Origin: Psychrobacter sp. Choline-02u-9
Lineage (GTDB): Bacteria; Pseudomonadota; Gammaproteobacteria; Pseudomonadales; Moraxellaceae
Direction of reading: 5' to 3'
DNA: 64,000 nucleotides
NCBI RefSeq assembly: GCF_002836505.1
Contig: NZ_PJBF01000052.1
Span: forward strand, 1 to 64,000
Position 1 is the first letter of the stretch, and every line of letters starts with the position of its first letter. A model generated the notes under the pieces. It did no database searches, was not told the origin of the DNA, and saw nothing but the letters and a program-made list of their open reading frames with translations. Both the position numbers and the translations under genes were made by a program. Below, piece by piece: positions 1-7,956 of the stretch.

Positions 1-26
1 ATAAATCACCGTCCTCCAGACACGAT

Positions 27-64
27 AAAACCGCATAGCAATCAATTGTTATGCGGTTTTATTG
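27..64 (+). terminator. Rho-independent terminator of a gene upstream of the window
   Basis: An 11-bp stem (AAAACCGCATA pairing with TATGCGGTTTT) closes on a loop and runs into T residues. No gene inside the window precedes it, so it probably ends transcription of a gene lying to the left. Confidence 0.7.
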
Positions 65-617
65 TTAACTATCCATGTTACCTACCACGACTGCTTTTCA
101 TGCATCCTTGCACAAATATTCAGTACATTGTGATACTGGGCATCCTACCCTTTTTACTACACTACAGCTTCAGTATTACTTGCTGCTATCAGCAAAGGGA
201 CTGTGTCCTTACTTCAATCGCTATTGTCATCCTGACGCTAGTTATCGAATCATTATCCTTAATGCGGTCAACTCAATCCTTGAGTCACATTCCCTAATGC
301 CGTGTGACTATAATGCCTAACTCTCACTCGCATGTTAAGTCGCGTAAACGTCATTGCGTGTAAGCATATGCTTACAACAATATATTTTACTTACCACAAT
401 TATTACAACTTATTAACGCAAAAGACACCTGCCGCAAAGTTTTGTACTCTATTATAGATAATGTAAGTAAATATTTCGAACAATAAACTACCAAAGACAC
501 TTGCTAACTGCTAGCTAACTTAATAAACCAAAATACTTTTAAAATCTTATAGTTATAGAGAATATAGGTACCTTTAACCTACACGACCTACTTAATACCA
601 TCATAGGATATTGCCTC
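65..617. other. Gene-free stretch with a 16-bp palindrome
   Basis: About 550 bases without a convincing gene. Two short overlapping reading frames exist at its left end, but they have low-complexity hydrophobic translations and no ribosome binding site. The right half must carry the promoter of the lipoprotein gene at 618. The only structure seen is the perfect palindrome GTAAGCATATGCTTAC at 360-375. Confidence 0.5.
360..375. promoter_or_regulatory. Perfect 16-bp palindrome, possible operator
   Basis: GTAAGCATATGCTTAC is fully self-complementary and lies about 240 bp upstream of the first lipoprotein start. A dimeric regulator could bind it. There is no further evidence for such a role. Confidence 0.25.
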
Positions 618-1277
618 ATGAAAATAATAAAACCCTTTTCTATTAAGGCCACTCTGTCTACTAGTCTTGTCGTTGCATTATTGGGTACGACAGTAGGTTG
701 TGCGGTTGTAGGCTCAGTATATGACAATCAGCCTGTCTATCGTGGTGATAATAATAGCCAAAACAATAATTTTAATCGCGTAAGTCAGCAGCTTCGACAA
801 GACTTGCGCCGCAAAGGCTATCAGGTTATAGATATCAGAGCTGATAGTTACCGTGGTGATCGAGCTCTTACGGCGTATGCTAAAAAGAACAACCAAGCCT
901 ACGAGCTAAAATATACTTACCCTGCCCTAAGACTCATCAGCTCAAGCAAAAAAGCATGGCCAGATAACTGGGATAATAAGTCGCAAAATAATAATAACCG
1001 CTATAAAGAAAACAAACATAAAGATAATTATCAGAATGGTCAGCGCTATAAAAAAGGCGATGTCGAAGACACTATTAAAAGAGAATCACGATACCCAGCT
1101 ATAAAACGCCGCGCTGTCAATAAAGTAAGAGCGATGGGCTACCGTGTCGAAGATATCGATCTTGAAGAAAAAAATAAGCGCGGTATCTTTGAGATTGAGG
1201 CTAAACGCGGTTCACAGAAGTACGAGATACTATTAAGTTATCCAAATTTAGATGTGATCAAAGTCAGAAAAGATTGA
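618..1277 (+). CDS. Lipoprotein with two copies of a GY-V-D-I module
   Basis: A predicted lipoprotein of 219 residues. The N-terminus is a type II signal (basic start, hydrophobic core) with a lipobox LGTTVGC, lipidated Cys at residue 28. Two related segments follow, residues about 57-109 and 160-217. Each reads roughly [RK]-x-x-GY-x-V-x-D-I ... YE-x(4)-YP-x-L-x-x-I, and they are joined by an Asn/Lys-rich linker (about 113-155). The same module occurs once in the next gene, 84 bp downstream, so the two are tandem paralogues. The module resembles the small alpha/beta PepSY-like domains of the periplasm, but that is a guess from its pattern. Membrane attachment is well supported; the function is unknown. 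No GGAG-type ribosome site is obvious (AGGATATTGCCTC precedes the ATG). Confidence 0.8.
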   Translation: MKIIKPFSIKATLSTSLVVALLGTTVGCAVVGSVYDNQPVYRGDNNSQNNNFNRVSQQLRQDLRRKGYQVIDIRADSYRGDRALTAYAKKNNQAYELKYTYPALRLISSSKKAWPDNWDNKSQNNNNRYKENKHKDNYQNGQRYKKGDVEDTIKRESRYPAIKRRAVNKVRAMGYRVEDIDLEEKNKRGIFEIEAKRGSQKYEILLSYPNLDVIKVRKD

Positions 1278-1361
1278 TCGCTTTCAACATTTTTAGCTAA
1301 TTACCTCGGTACGTTTAGCTTTTACCCATATTGAGCAACGATATATTACTAGGAAATCATT

Positions 1362-1727
1362 ATGAAAACTCTATCATTTTCAACATTAAAAACAGTAGCG
1401 ACTGGCAGCATAGTCGCAGCTTTATTAGCAGTGACCACAGGCTGTGTAACTGCGCCGAATGGCTATGACAACCTTTACGAGCACACTCATAAGGACAATA
1501 AAGGCCATAAAAAACACAAAGACAAAAAGAACGACAAAGACAGCTATGTCTCCGTTGTCGAGCAACGAGCTGCTAGTAAAGTCCGTAGCATGGGATACCG
1601 TGTCAAAGACGTCAAATATAAAAACGGTGATCGTAAGATTAAGATAAAGGCTGAACGTGGACGCGACGATTATAAAATTGAGCTAGGCTATCCAAGCTAC
1701 AACGTGATTAAGCTTAAAAAAGATTAA
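1362..1727 (+). CDS. Lipoprotein with one GY-V-D module and His/Lys-rich linker
   Basis: A 121-residue predicted lipoprotein. Its signal ends in the lipobox AVTTGC, with Cys at residue 28, the same position as in the preceding gene. Residues about 40-60 are very rich in His, Lys and Asp. Residues 66-119 carry one copy of the module found twice in the upstream protein (KVRSMGYRVKDV ... YKIELGYP ... VIKLKKD). A ribosome site (AGGAAATCATT) precedes the ATG. The two genes are probably co-transcribed and end at the hairpin at 1788. The His-rich stretch could bind metal, which is only inferred from composition. Function unknown. Confidence 0.8.
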   Translation: MKTLSFSTLKTVATGSIVAALLAVTTGCVTAPNGYDNLYEHTHKDNKGHKKHKDKKNDKDSYVSVVEQRAASKVRSMGYRVKDVKYKNGDRKIKIKAERGRDDYKIELGYPSYNVIKLKKD

Positions 1728-1787
1728 TCAGTTGTTAAGGGCTGACATTCACTATTAATACTCAGTTGAAATATTAAAAGCTTTATA

Positions 1788-1823
1788 GCCAAATAAGTTA
1801 GCAAATGGCTTATTTGGTTTTTC
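1788..1823 (+). terminator. Terminator after the lipoprotein pair
   Basis: CCAAATAAG pairs with CTTATTTGG around an 11-base loop, followed by a run of T. It lies about 60 bp after the second lipoprotein gene. Confidence 0.65.
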
Positions 1824-1869
1824 TATGAGAATTCTTACAGTCAATCATCTGATACTTTTCTATATAAAA

Positions 1870-2181
1870 CTAAAAACCCAAAACTTTTATCACATCATAA
1901 GCTGGTGTTTCATATGGATGTGACTTTTTTAATGCGGCAATGGTAGCATCGATAAAGGCTTCATCCACTACCATTTCCACTCGCCACTCATCGACCGTTT
2001 CTAAACTATCCTGTGTACCAATGTGCGGCTCACTGCCTGATAATGGCATAAACTGACCGGCTCCTTGTATCTGCCAACAGCATTGCTCATAGTTTCCAAT
2101 CTTCCCAGCGCCAACAGTAAACAGAGCAGATTTCACTTGGTCTAACGCTGCATCAGGAATAAAAACGGTCAACTTATACAT
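1870..2181 (-). CDS. NIF3/YqfO-family small protein
   Basis: A 103-residue protein matching the stand-alone YqfO-type domain, which is the CutA-like ferredoxin fold inserted in many NIF3 proteins. Recognisable parts are the start MYKLTVFIP, the central GAGKIGNYEQCCWQ segment, and the C-terminal HPYETPAYDV motif. The NIF3 metal-binding halves are absent, so this is the short version seen in many gammaproteobacteria. Its biochemical role is not established. AGGTAAG lies upstream of the ATG. It begins 37 bp after the DNA glycosylase gene on the same strand, so the two may share a transcript. Confidence 0.85.
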   Translation of the reverse strand: MYKLTVFIPDAALDQVKSALFTVGAGKIGNYEQCCWQIQGAGQFMPLSGSEPHIGTQDSLETVDEWRVEMVVDEAFIDATIAALKKSHPYETPAYDVIKVLGF

Positions 2182-2218
2182 AGGCTTACCTCATAGAATG
2201 GTTTTGAGTCTCAATTTG

Positions 2219-2851
2219 CTAGTTCTTAGATAAGGAAGGATGATCAGTCCATATATAACGTAGCAGCCAGTCTTTTGCGTCACCTGCATAATCAATACCA
2301 ATACGTGGGCGTAGTGATACAGGTGGCTGGCAGCCATCATCTTCTATCCAAACTTCTGATATCGGCGAAACAGGTTTGCCATATAAATCGCGATCAATTT
2401 GCAAGCGTTTGGTCAATTTGCCAGGGCCTGCAAACTGCTTAGGATGTGTAAACTGCTTATCTGGACTGAGTTGTTGCTCTTCGATCAGACGGTCACTATC
2501 ATCAGTCAAAAACCCAGCGCGTATCAGCACCGATTCAGGCGACTCTATAGAGCCGCTAATCAAATTTAGCATATGATGCACGCCATAGGTCAAATAGACA
2601 TAGAACACTCCGCCTTGCTCATACATAATCTCTGTGCGCGCCGTTCGAGTACCTGCATGTGAATGGCACGCAGGATCATCTTGACCAATATAGGCTTCGG
2701 TCTCAGAGATACGCATACGTAGCGTTTTTTGCTGTCCATCACTATTGGTTAACTGTCGACATAAGACTTTACCAATCAGGTCAGCAGCGACCACACAGGT
2801 TGGACGAGCGAACCAGTCAGGCTCCAAAACGGTTGATGAGGCAGTAGACAT
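2219..2851 (-). CDS. 3-methyladenine DNA glycosylase (AAG/MPG family)
   Basis: A base-excision repair enzyme that removes alkylated purines from DNA. The 210-residue sequence fits the AAG (methylpurine glycosylase) family. Visible signatures are VAADLIGKVLCRQ near the N-terminus, the catalytic region ISETEAYIGQDDPACHSHAG, then VYLTYGVHHMLN, GPGKLTKRLQID, and a C-terminal RPRIGIDYAGD. The Glu and Tyr of ETEAY sit where the family has its active-site residues. An upstream TTG in frame would add two residues, but the ATG at 2851 with AAAGG upstream is preferred. The gene is followed closely by the YqfO-like gene. Confidence 0.93.
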   Translation of the reverse strand: MSTASSTVLEPDWFARPTCVVAADLIGKVLCRQLTNSDGQQKTLRMRISETEAYIGQDDPACHSHAGTRTARTEIMYEQGGVFYVYLTYGVHHMLNLISGSIESPESVLIRAGFLTDDSDRLIEEQQLSPDKQFTHPKQFAGPGKLTKRLQIDRDLYGKPVSPISEVWIEDDGCQPPVSLRPRIGIDYAGDAKDWLLRYIWTDHPSLSKN

Positions 2852-3125
2852 TAGCAAAACCTTTTCTTATTTTTATGGTCTAATTGATATGAGTAAGTAC
2901 TAACAAATTAGCATAAAAATAAGATAAGGTATCGAGGACAGTGTTGGCGCTATGTTTGATTTTTTATACGAGCTAAACTACAAGCCTGTGCTTAAAGAAT
3001 GATACTAGTTGATAAATGGATAGGAATTGCAGGCTGTGATGTGTGGTTCCATTATGGCAGTCTATTTTAAGTAGTCTGTTAATACGTTTGAAGAGTGAAA
3101 TAGCTGGTTCCGTTGGGGTATACCG
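2852..3125. other. Intergenic stretch, nothing recognised
   Basis: AT-rich sequence between the glycosylase start and the end of the orphan gene. No gene, hairpin terminator or repeat could be supported. Confidence 0.4.
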
Positions 3126-3566
3126 TTAATACTTTAAGAGTATATTTTCTGATTTTCTAGTTGATACCTGCAAATCTCCTTGATCTAATTTTTTTAAATG
3201 CGCGTAATTGTTTCCAAAAGAGATAATGTGTGCCTTAAACTCTTTAGGCAAATCTATGCGATATTTTTGAACTAGATAAATGTGCATGTCATACCAGAAA
3301 AAAACTCCATCCGAGTACTCACCTGTACAAACATTATACTTACTATCAATTGGATCCTTTACAAGTCCCATCCATGCATAAACTAATTCTCCACTTCTCA
3401 TATAATTTGAAAATAAGCTAGCCTCTGCTGAGGTTAGCTTATTTATATGATTTAATACACTTGGAAACTCTTTAAGCTTATCTTTACCTAAGAAGTATTT
3501 AGAATCTTGACTTGTATATTCAGTACCTAATTCTTCGATAAATCGTGGCAACACTTTAAATGACAT
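3126..3566 (-). CDS. Hypothetical protein, possible accessory gene
   Basis: An unrecognised 146-residue protein, apparently soluble: no signal peptide and no membrane segment. It is rich in aromatic and charged residues (for example DGVFFWYDMHIYLVQKYRID in the C-terminal half). Starting at the second ATG (3566) gives an AGAGG ribosome site with good spacing; the ATG at 3572 is too close to it. Its codons are AT-richer than those of the flanking metabolic genes. It stands alone between two non-coding stretches, which suggests a recently acquired gene. No function is proposed. Confidence 0.6.
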   Translation of the reverse strand: MSFKVLPRFIEELGTEYTSQDSKYFLGKDKLKEFPSVLNHINKLTSAEASLFSNYMRSGELVYAWMGLVKDPIDSKYNVCTGEYSDGVFFWYDMHIYLVQKYRIDLPKEFKAHIISFGNNYAHLKKLDQGDLQVSTRKSENILLKY

Positions 3567-3767
3567 ACTCATGACCTCTAATGCGCTAAATAGTCAGCGA
3601 TAAATTGCCTCTATGATAACTTACTTGAAGAGCCATCAAGCCTAGGTTGTCAAATACACTCGGATGTACACTAATGCGACACAGGAGGTTATGTTAATTG
3701 AAATCACTTGAGCTACAGCCGAGCCTTCGAGTCCTCACTAGGGTAGCATTACAAATATAATGACAAT

Positions 3768-3795
3768 AAAAAACTGAGCACATGGCTCAGTTTTT
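3768..3795. terminator. Bidirectional terminator after purC
   Basis: CTGAGC pairs with GCTCAG, flanked by A5-6 on one side and T5 on the other, so it can act on both strands. It lies 24 bp beyond the purC stop codon. Confidence 0.75.
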
Positions 3796-3818
3796 ATTTT
3801 ATGCTAAGTATCTGATAC

Positions 3819-4532
3819 TTATTTTAATGGTACACCGATACGGTCAGCCACTTCTTCATAAGCTTCAATCACATCACCTAATGATTGACGGAAACGGTCT
3901 TTATCAAGTTTCTTCTTGGTGTTCTTGTCCCAGATACGGCAGCCATCTGGTGAGAACTCGTCACCTAACACGATACGGTCATGGAATACGCCAAACTCTA
4001 GTTTAAAATCAACTAGGATTAAATCACCCGCATCAAACAATGCCTTTAGTACATCGTTGACTTGATAGGTTAGCTCTTCCATTTTAGCCAGTTGCTCTTT
4101 GGTCGCCCAGCCAAGAGACACAGAAAGTGACTCGTTAACCATCGGATCACCTAGCGCATCATCTTTATAAAACAGCTCATAAGTTGGCGGCGTCAATTCC
4201 TGACCTTCTTCTAAGCCTAAACGACGCACCAAACTACCAGCTGCAAAGTTACGCACCACGCACTCTACAGGAATCATGTCCAAGCGTTTAACCAACACTT
4301 CGTCATCAGACAATTGCTTCTCGAAATGTGTTTCGATACCAGCATCAGACAATTTTTGCATGATAAAAGCATTAAAGCGGTTATTAACCACACCTTTACG
4401 TGCTAATTGTTCGATACGCTTACCATCAAGCGCTGAGGTATCATCACGGAAGTGCAAAATCAGAAGATCATTATCCTCTGTTTCATAGACAGATTTGGCT
4501 TTACCTTTATACAGCAGTTGTTGCTTTTGCAT
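3819..4532 (-). CDS. purC: Phosphoribosylaminoimidazole-succinocarboxamide synthase
   Basis: SAICAR synthase of purine biosynthesis: it joins CAIR and aspartate using ATP. The 237-residue product begins [20 protein letters not shown], closely like Escherichia coli PurC, and has the same length. Family motifs are visible: [10 protein letters not shown], the signature [29 protein letters not shown], and [12 protein letters not shown] near the end. The open frame extends 24 codons further upstream, but the extra residues do not fit the family, and AGGAACC lies just before the ATG at 4532. It is the third gene of the dapA-lipoprotein-purC series, an arrangement known from Acinetobacter and pseudomonads. 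Confidence 0.97.
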   Translation of the reverse strand: MQKQQLLYKGKAKSVYETEDNDLLILHFRDDTSALDGKRIEQLARKGVVNNRFNAFIMQKLSDAGIETHFEKQLSDDEVLVKRLDMIPVECVVRNFAAGSLVRRLGLEEGQELTPPTYELFYKDDALGDPMVNESLSVSLGWATKEQLAKMEELTYQVNDVLKALFDAGDLILVDFKLEFGVFHDRIVLGDEFSPDGCRIWDKNTKKKLDKDRFRQSLGDVIEAYEEVADRIGVPLK

Positions 4533-4659
4533 TATGGGGGTTCCTGTTCGTTCAAGCTTATGTGGTAAAAACGCGCAGCTACCGCTGACTGATGTAAGAT
4601 ACATGGTTTGCGGCTATGATAAAAACGCAACAGTCAGCGATATAGATAAGGGAATAAGT

Positions 4660-4986
4660 TTAGTTCGAAGTGTTGCTAACAGCACGCTGAGGTTTTGGCA
4701 GCTGATACTGATTGCCTGACTCATTTTGTAGTTGAAGCGTGTTTGCCCCAGCATTAGGTGTTGAATACAAAGGTACGAAAGGTGCCGTTTCTTGGGCGGC
4801 AGGTAGCTCTATCGGTGCAAGCTTTTTGCTTTGTTGATAATCTAAGCTACCGTTGTCACGTTTACCAAGCAGGTTTTTGGTCGCTTGACAGCCGCTCAAT
4901 ACCAAAGTGCTACCCAAAACCAAGGTCAGCATTGCTGGAAATAATTTTGTCGTTGATGATGTTGTCTTTGATGTTACTGTCATCAT
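4660..4986 (-). CDS. Short lipoprotein in the bamC (nlpB/dapX) position
   Basis: A 108-residue predicted outer-membrane lipoprotein with a hydrophobic signal and lipobox LVLSGC (Cys about 33). It lies between dapA and purC, where E. coli and relatives carry bamC, a lipoprotein of the BAM outer-membrane assembly machine. The mature part (about 75 residues) has the Pro-rich stretch KLAPIELP that could match the flexible N-terminus of BamC, but the two globular BamC domains are missing. It may be a reduced BamC-like subunit; position is the main argument. AGAGA precedes the double ATG. Confidence 0.75.
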   Translation of the reverse strand: MMTVTSKTTSSTTKLFPAMLTLVLGSTLVLSGCQATKNLLGKRDNGSLDYQQSKKLAPIELPAAQETAPFVPLYSTPNAGANTLQLQNESGNQYQLPKPQRAVSNTSN

Positions 4987-5127
4987 GTTGTCTCTCTGAG
5001 TTAGCAGTTATTGCTCATGTAGGCGATTGACTTATCGTGATAAGTTGGCTTGCTGCTAGCTCGAATGGCACTCATCTAATGTGCAGCAAGTCTTAAATCG
5101 CCGAATATCAATTGGCTAAATATCAAT

Positions 5128-6033
5128 TTATAGTATGTTTGCTCGAACCAATGCTTCATCAATAGTTGCATGATGCTGCTCTGCGAGCCAAACCAATGGC
5201 AGACGGATACCTTTATCGATAATGCCCATTTTGTGCAATGCATACTTCGCTGGGATAGGGCTTGATTCGATAAATAGGTCACGGTGCAGATGCTTGACCA
5301 CGTCATGGATTTTACCAGCCGCTTCAAATTCACCACGCAAGCCAGCAGCGAAAGTCTCGCTCATGGCTTTTGGTGCGACGTTGGCCGTTACTGAGATATT
5401 GCCTTTGCCACCTACTTTCATTAGATCAAGCGCAGTGCCGTCATCACCAGATAGCACAACCATTCTATCACCAACGGCTTTGATCAACTGCTCACCGCGA
5501 CCGACAGATCCTGTCGCATCTTTGATAGCAACAATATTATCGATATCACACAAACGCTCAACCGTTTCTTGAGCGATATCAACTACTGTACGGCCAGGCA
5601 CGTTATACAGCATTTGCGGTATATTTACGGCTTTGGCAATGGCTTGATAATGCTGGAATAAGCCTTCTTGTGGCGGCTTATTGTAGTAAGGAGCGACTAG
5701 CAACGCACAGTCCGCACCTGCATCGGCAGCATCCTGAGTCAGCTTGATGGCTTCCATCGTGTTGTTGGCACCAGTACCCGCGATGACCGGTACACGACCT
5801 TTGACATGCTGAACGAAATAGCGAATAACATCGCTATGCTCTTGCATAGATAGAGTCGCTGATTCGCCAGTAGTACCAACAGCCACAAGGCAGTGTGTGC
5901 CCTGCTCGATCTGCCAATCTATGAGATCTGCGAGACGTTTATAATCGACCTTACCGTCAGGGTGCATGGGCGTTACCAAAGCTACCATTGAGCCTTGTAG
6001 TCGGGTTTTGATCTCGTCGTATGCTGTGCTCAT
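5128..6033 (-). CDS. dapA: 4-hydroxy-tetrahydrodipicolinate synthase
   Basis: First committed step of lysine and diaminopimelate synthesis: condensation of pyruvate with aspartate semialdehyde. The protein has 301 residues, a normal length. Key elements are visible: GSMVALVTPM at the N-terminus, the GTTGES phosphate-type loop, the YYNKPPQEG segment, YNVPGRT with the catalytic Tyr, and the Schiff-base lysine in VAIKDATG. GDDG and KGNISVTANVAP follow as in the family. AAGGCA lies before the ATG. It leads the dapA-lipoprotein-purC gene set. Confidence 0.97.
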   Translation of the reverse strand: MSTAYDEIKTRLQGSMVALVTPMHPDGKVDYKRLADLIDWQIEQGTHCLVAVGTTGESATLSMQEHSDVIRYFVQHVKGRVPVIAGTGANNTMEAIKLTQDAADAGADCALLVAPYYNKPPQEGLFQHYQAIAKAVNIPQMLYNVPGRTVVDIAQETVERLCDIDNIVAIKDATGSVGRGEQLIKAVGDRMVVLSGDDGTALDLMKVGGKGNISVTANVAPKAMSETFAAGLRGEFEAAGKIHDVVKHLHRDLFIESSPIPAKYALHKMGIIDKGIRLPLVWLAEQHHATIDEALVRANIL

Positions 6034-6482
6034 AACCGTGCCTTACTGTATTATCCTAGCTTTTATTAAAGCTGTCACATGATAGGTCGTTTGCAAGTAG
6101 CCATTGCTTTGTGTGCGTTGATAAACGCTGATGGCGTAACTTACTTGATGTTAATGCTGCGTCTCTACTTACTATAATAGCGTTTGTACCATAGATAATT
6201 ATATCTACGATATCAGTATCGTGATGGCAATTTACCAAGAGTAAAGGCCTGCTTACTAACCGACAGAAATATAATAATAAGAGTGCTCGTTAGTGTAGCA
6301 TATTTTGATTTGACCGCTATCAATCAATTGGCAGTCAGCTCATAATTTTAGTACCAAAAAACGGGCATTATTTTTTGCTTAAATATATAAAGCTTGGGCT
6401 AAAACCTTGCAAATAAATAATCGCACTACTACAGGAGCAGTTTAGCGTAATCAACGTGCGCTGATAAGTCTCTTATGTAATA
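6034..6482. other. Intergenic stretch upstream of dapA
   Basis: About 450 AT-rich bases that must hold the dapA promoter on the minus strand. A 60-codon frame inside it has no ribosome site and a composition unlike a protein. Nothing else was recognised. Confidence 0.4.
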
Positions 6483-7691
6483 TTAACGAATCGTCAACAC
6501 ATCGATAGTAGGTCGATAGAATCGAAAAGGCAACCCTCTCGTACCGATGCCGCTACTAACAAATATCTGTGCACTTGCATGTTGATATAAGCCGCGCTGC
6601 TTACCCATACGACTGTTACATAGCAATGCTGATTGCTCACTACTGCGTCGAATATCGTTCTGTTTTTGAGCAAGCAGGATATTTTTTTGAATAGCCTTTG
6701 CAGCACCTGTTATTAATAAAGGACGTGGCTGTAAAGACTTTGGCAGATCACTGATACTATCAAATCGTGATGCCAAGATAATCACTGGACTGGTGGCATT
6801 GGCAATCTCCGATCCAAGCATTGCTTTATCAGTCGCCTCTGACGTTTCAATATCTGTAGATTGCTTGGACACATCTTGCCAGCCGCAAAGCACCGCTACT
6901 AATGAATTTGTATTCGAGTTTTCTTGCTCAACACTGTCTTGATTATTAGTTCGATAAGTCGACTGATTGACGACTAACTGCTCATTTGTCGCTCTTGCAC
7001 ATTTGAGTGGCAGTGACGTACATTGCTGATCGATATAGTTAATATCGAGTACATCAAAAGTACTAGCCAATGTATCTTCTAATAATGGCTGACCTTGCTT
7101 GGTCGTATTCATAGACTGATAACGCAAGTCCGAGGTACTCATGACTGTATAAACAGGTTTATTTACCCCCTTGAACAGCATTAACTGACCCACTAAATCT
7201 GCACTTGGGTAGTATAGCCAGTCCCCAGTAATCAGTACGGCATCTGCTGACAAAGCATTGATAGTAGAGACCAGCTTGCGAATATGACGCGGCTTACCAC
7301 CGTATATCCCTATATGCAAATCTGCCAATACGGCGACCTTGAGCGGTGTAGACAAATCTAAGTCAATAGAATGATGCTCTAATCGTAAGCGGTTGGGTTG
7401 TACAATGACAGTATAAAAGTACAAGCCCATCATCAATATTGCCATAAGTACGGCAGATAGTGATAGCTGCGCTAACATCGGCATCAGCTCCTGTGACCAA
7501 ACCATGATAAGCAATACTGCCCAAACAGGCATCGTATAAGCAGCATAATATAATGCGAGCTTTACCCAAATACGCATAAAGCGCTTGGTAAGATTGGCAT
7601 TAAACGTTTGTAGCCCTGACCACAGTGCAATGTACGCTAGCAGTGCTGCTGACGTCGTTGTAATAAGCGTATGTAGAGCGGGGTCAGTCAT
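6483..7691 (-). CDS. YkuE/YaeI-type metallophosphoesterase, degenerate active site
   Basis: A 402-residue membrane-anchored protein of the calcineurin-like phosphoesterase family (YkuE/YaeI branch). Residues about 10-97 hold several hydrophobic helices; the phosphoesterase domain starts near residue 115. Two metal-site motifs are present: ADLHIG (Asp124, His126) and TGDW (Asp157). The expected GNHD is replaced by STSD (185-188), and the expected GHTHGG near residue 330 reads TGAAKA, so most of the second metal site is missing. The family C-terminus (SSGIGTRGLPFRFYRP) is intact, so the gene is not truncated. A long low-complexity insert lies in the middle (about 235-305). It is probably a non-catalytic or altered relative. 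It stands alone on this strand. Confidence 0.82.
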   Translation of the reverse strand: MTDPALHTLITTTSAALLAYIALWSGLQTFNANLTKRFMRIWVKLALYYAAYTMPVWAVLLIMVWSQELMPMLAQLSLSAVLMAILMMGLYFYTVIVQPNRLRLEHHSIDLDLSTPLKVAVLADLHIGIYGGKPRHIRKLVSTINALSADAVLITGDWLYYPSADLVGQLMLFKGVNKPVYTVMSTSDLRYQSMNTTKQGQPLLEDTLASTFDVLDINYIDQQCTSLPLKCARATNEQLVVNQSTYRTNNQDSVEQENSNTNSLVAVLCGWQDVSKQSTDIETSEATDKAMLGSEIANATSPVIILASRFDSISDLPKSLQPRPLLITGAAKAIQKNILLAQKQNDIRRSSEQSALLCNSRMGKQRGLYQHASAQIFVSSGIGTRGLPFRFYRPTIDVLTIR

Positions 7692-7956
7692 AATTACCTA
7701 GCGGTTGCATAATGGTACGAGCCTACTAAGCGACTCGGCCCACCTTAGAGCCTATTGATTGATCAATAGCTCATTTAACGAATGGATTGCTGTTGAGGTC
7801 TTACTCTTAGCTGTTTGATAAAAAACCAAACATTATAGAGGTCGACCTCCATGATAGACAAGCACAATTATTGACGTGCGCGCTGCCTTTATACCCTGAA
7901 CCATAATCTGAGTTACATTATTAGTCATATTAACAGCCACGATTTAATCATGACAC

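Noticed and set aside
46..320. Two overlapping plus-strand frames of about 80 codons
   Set aside because: No ribosome site, starts inside the terminator hairpin at 27-64, and the translation is a low-complexity hydrophobic mix unlike a real membrane peptide.
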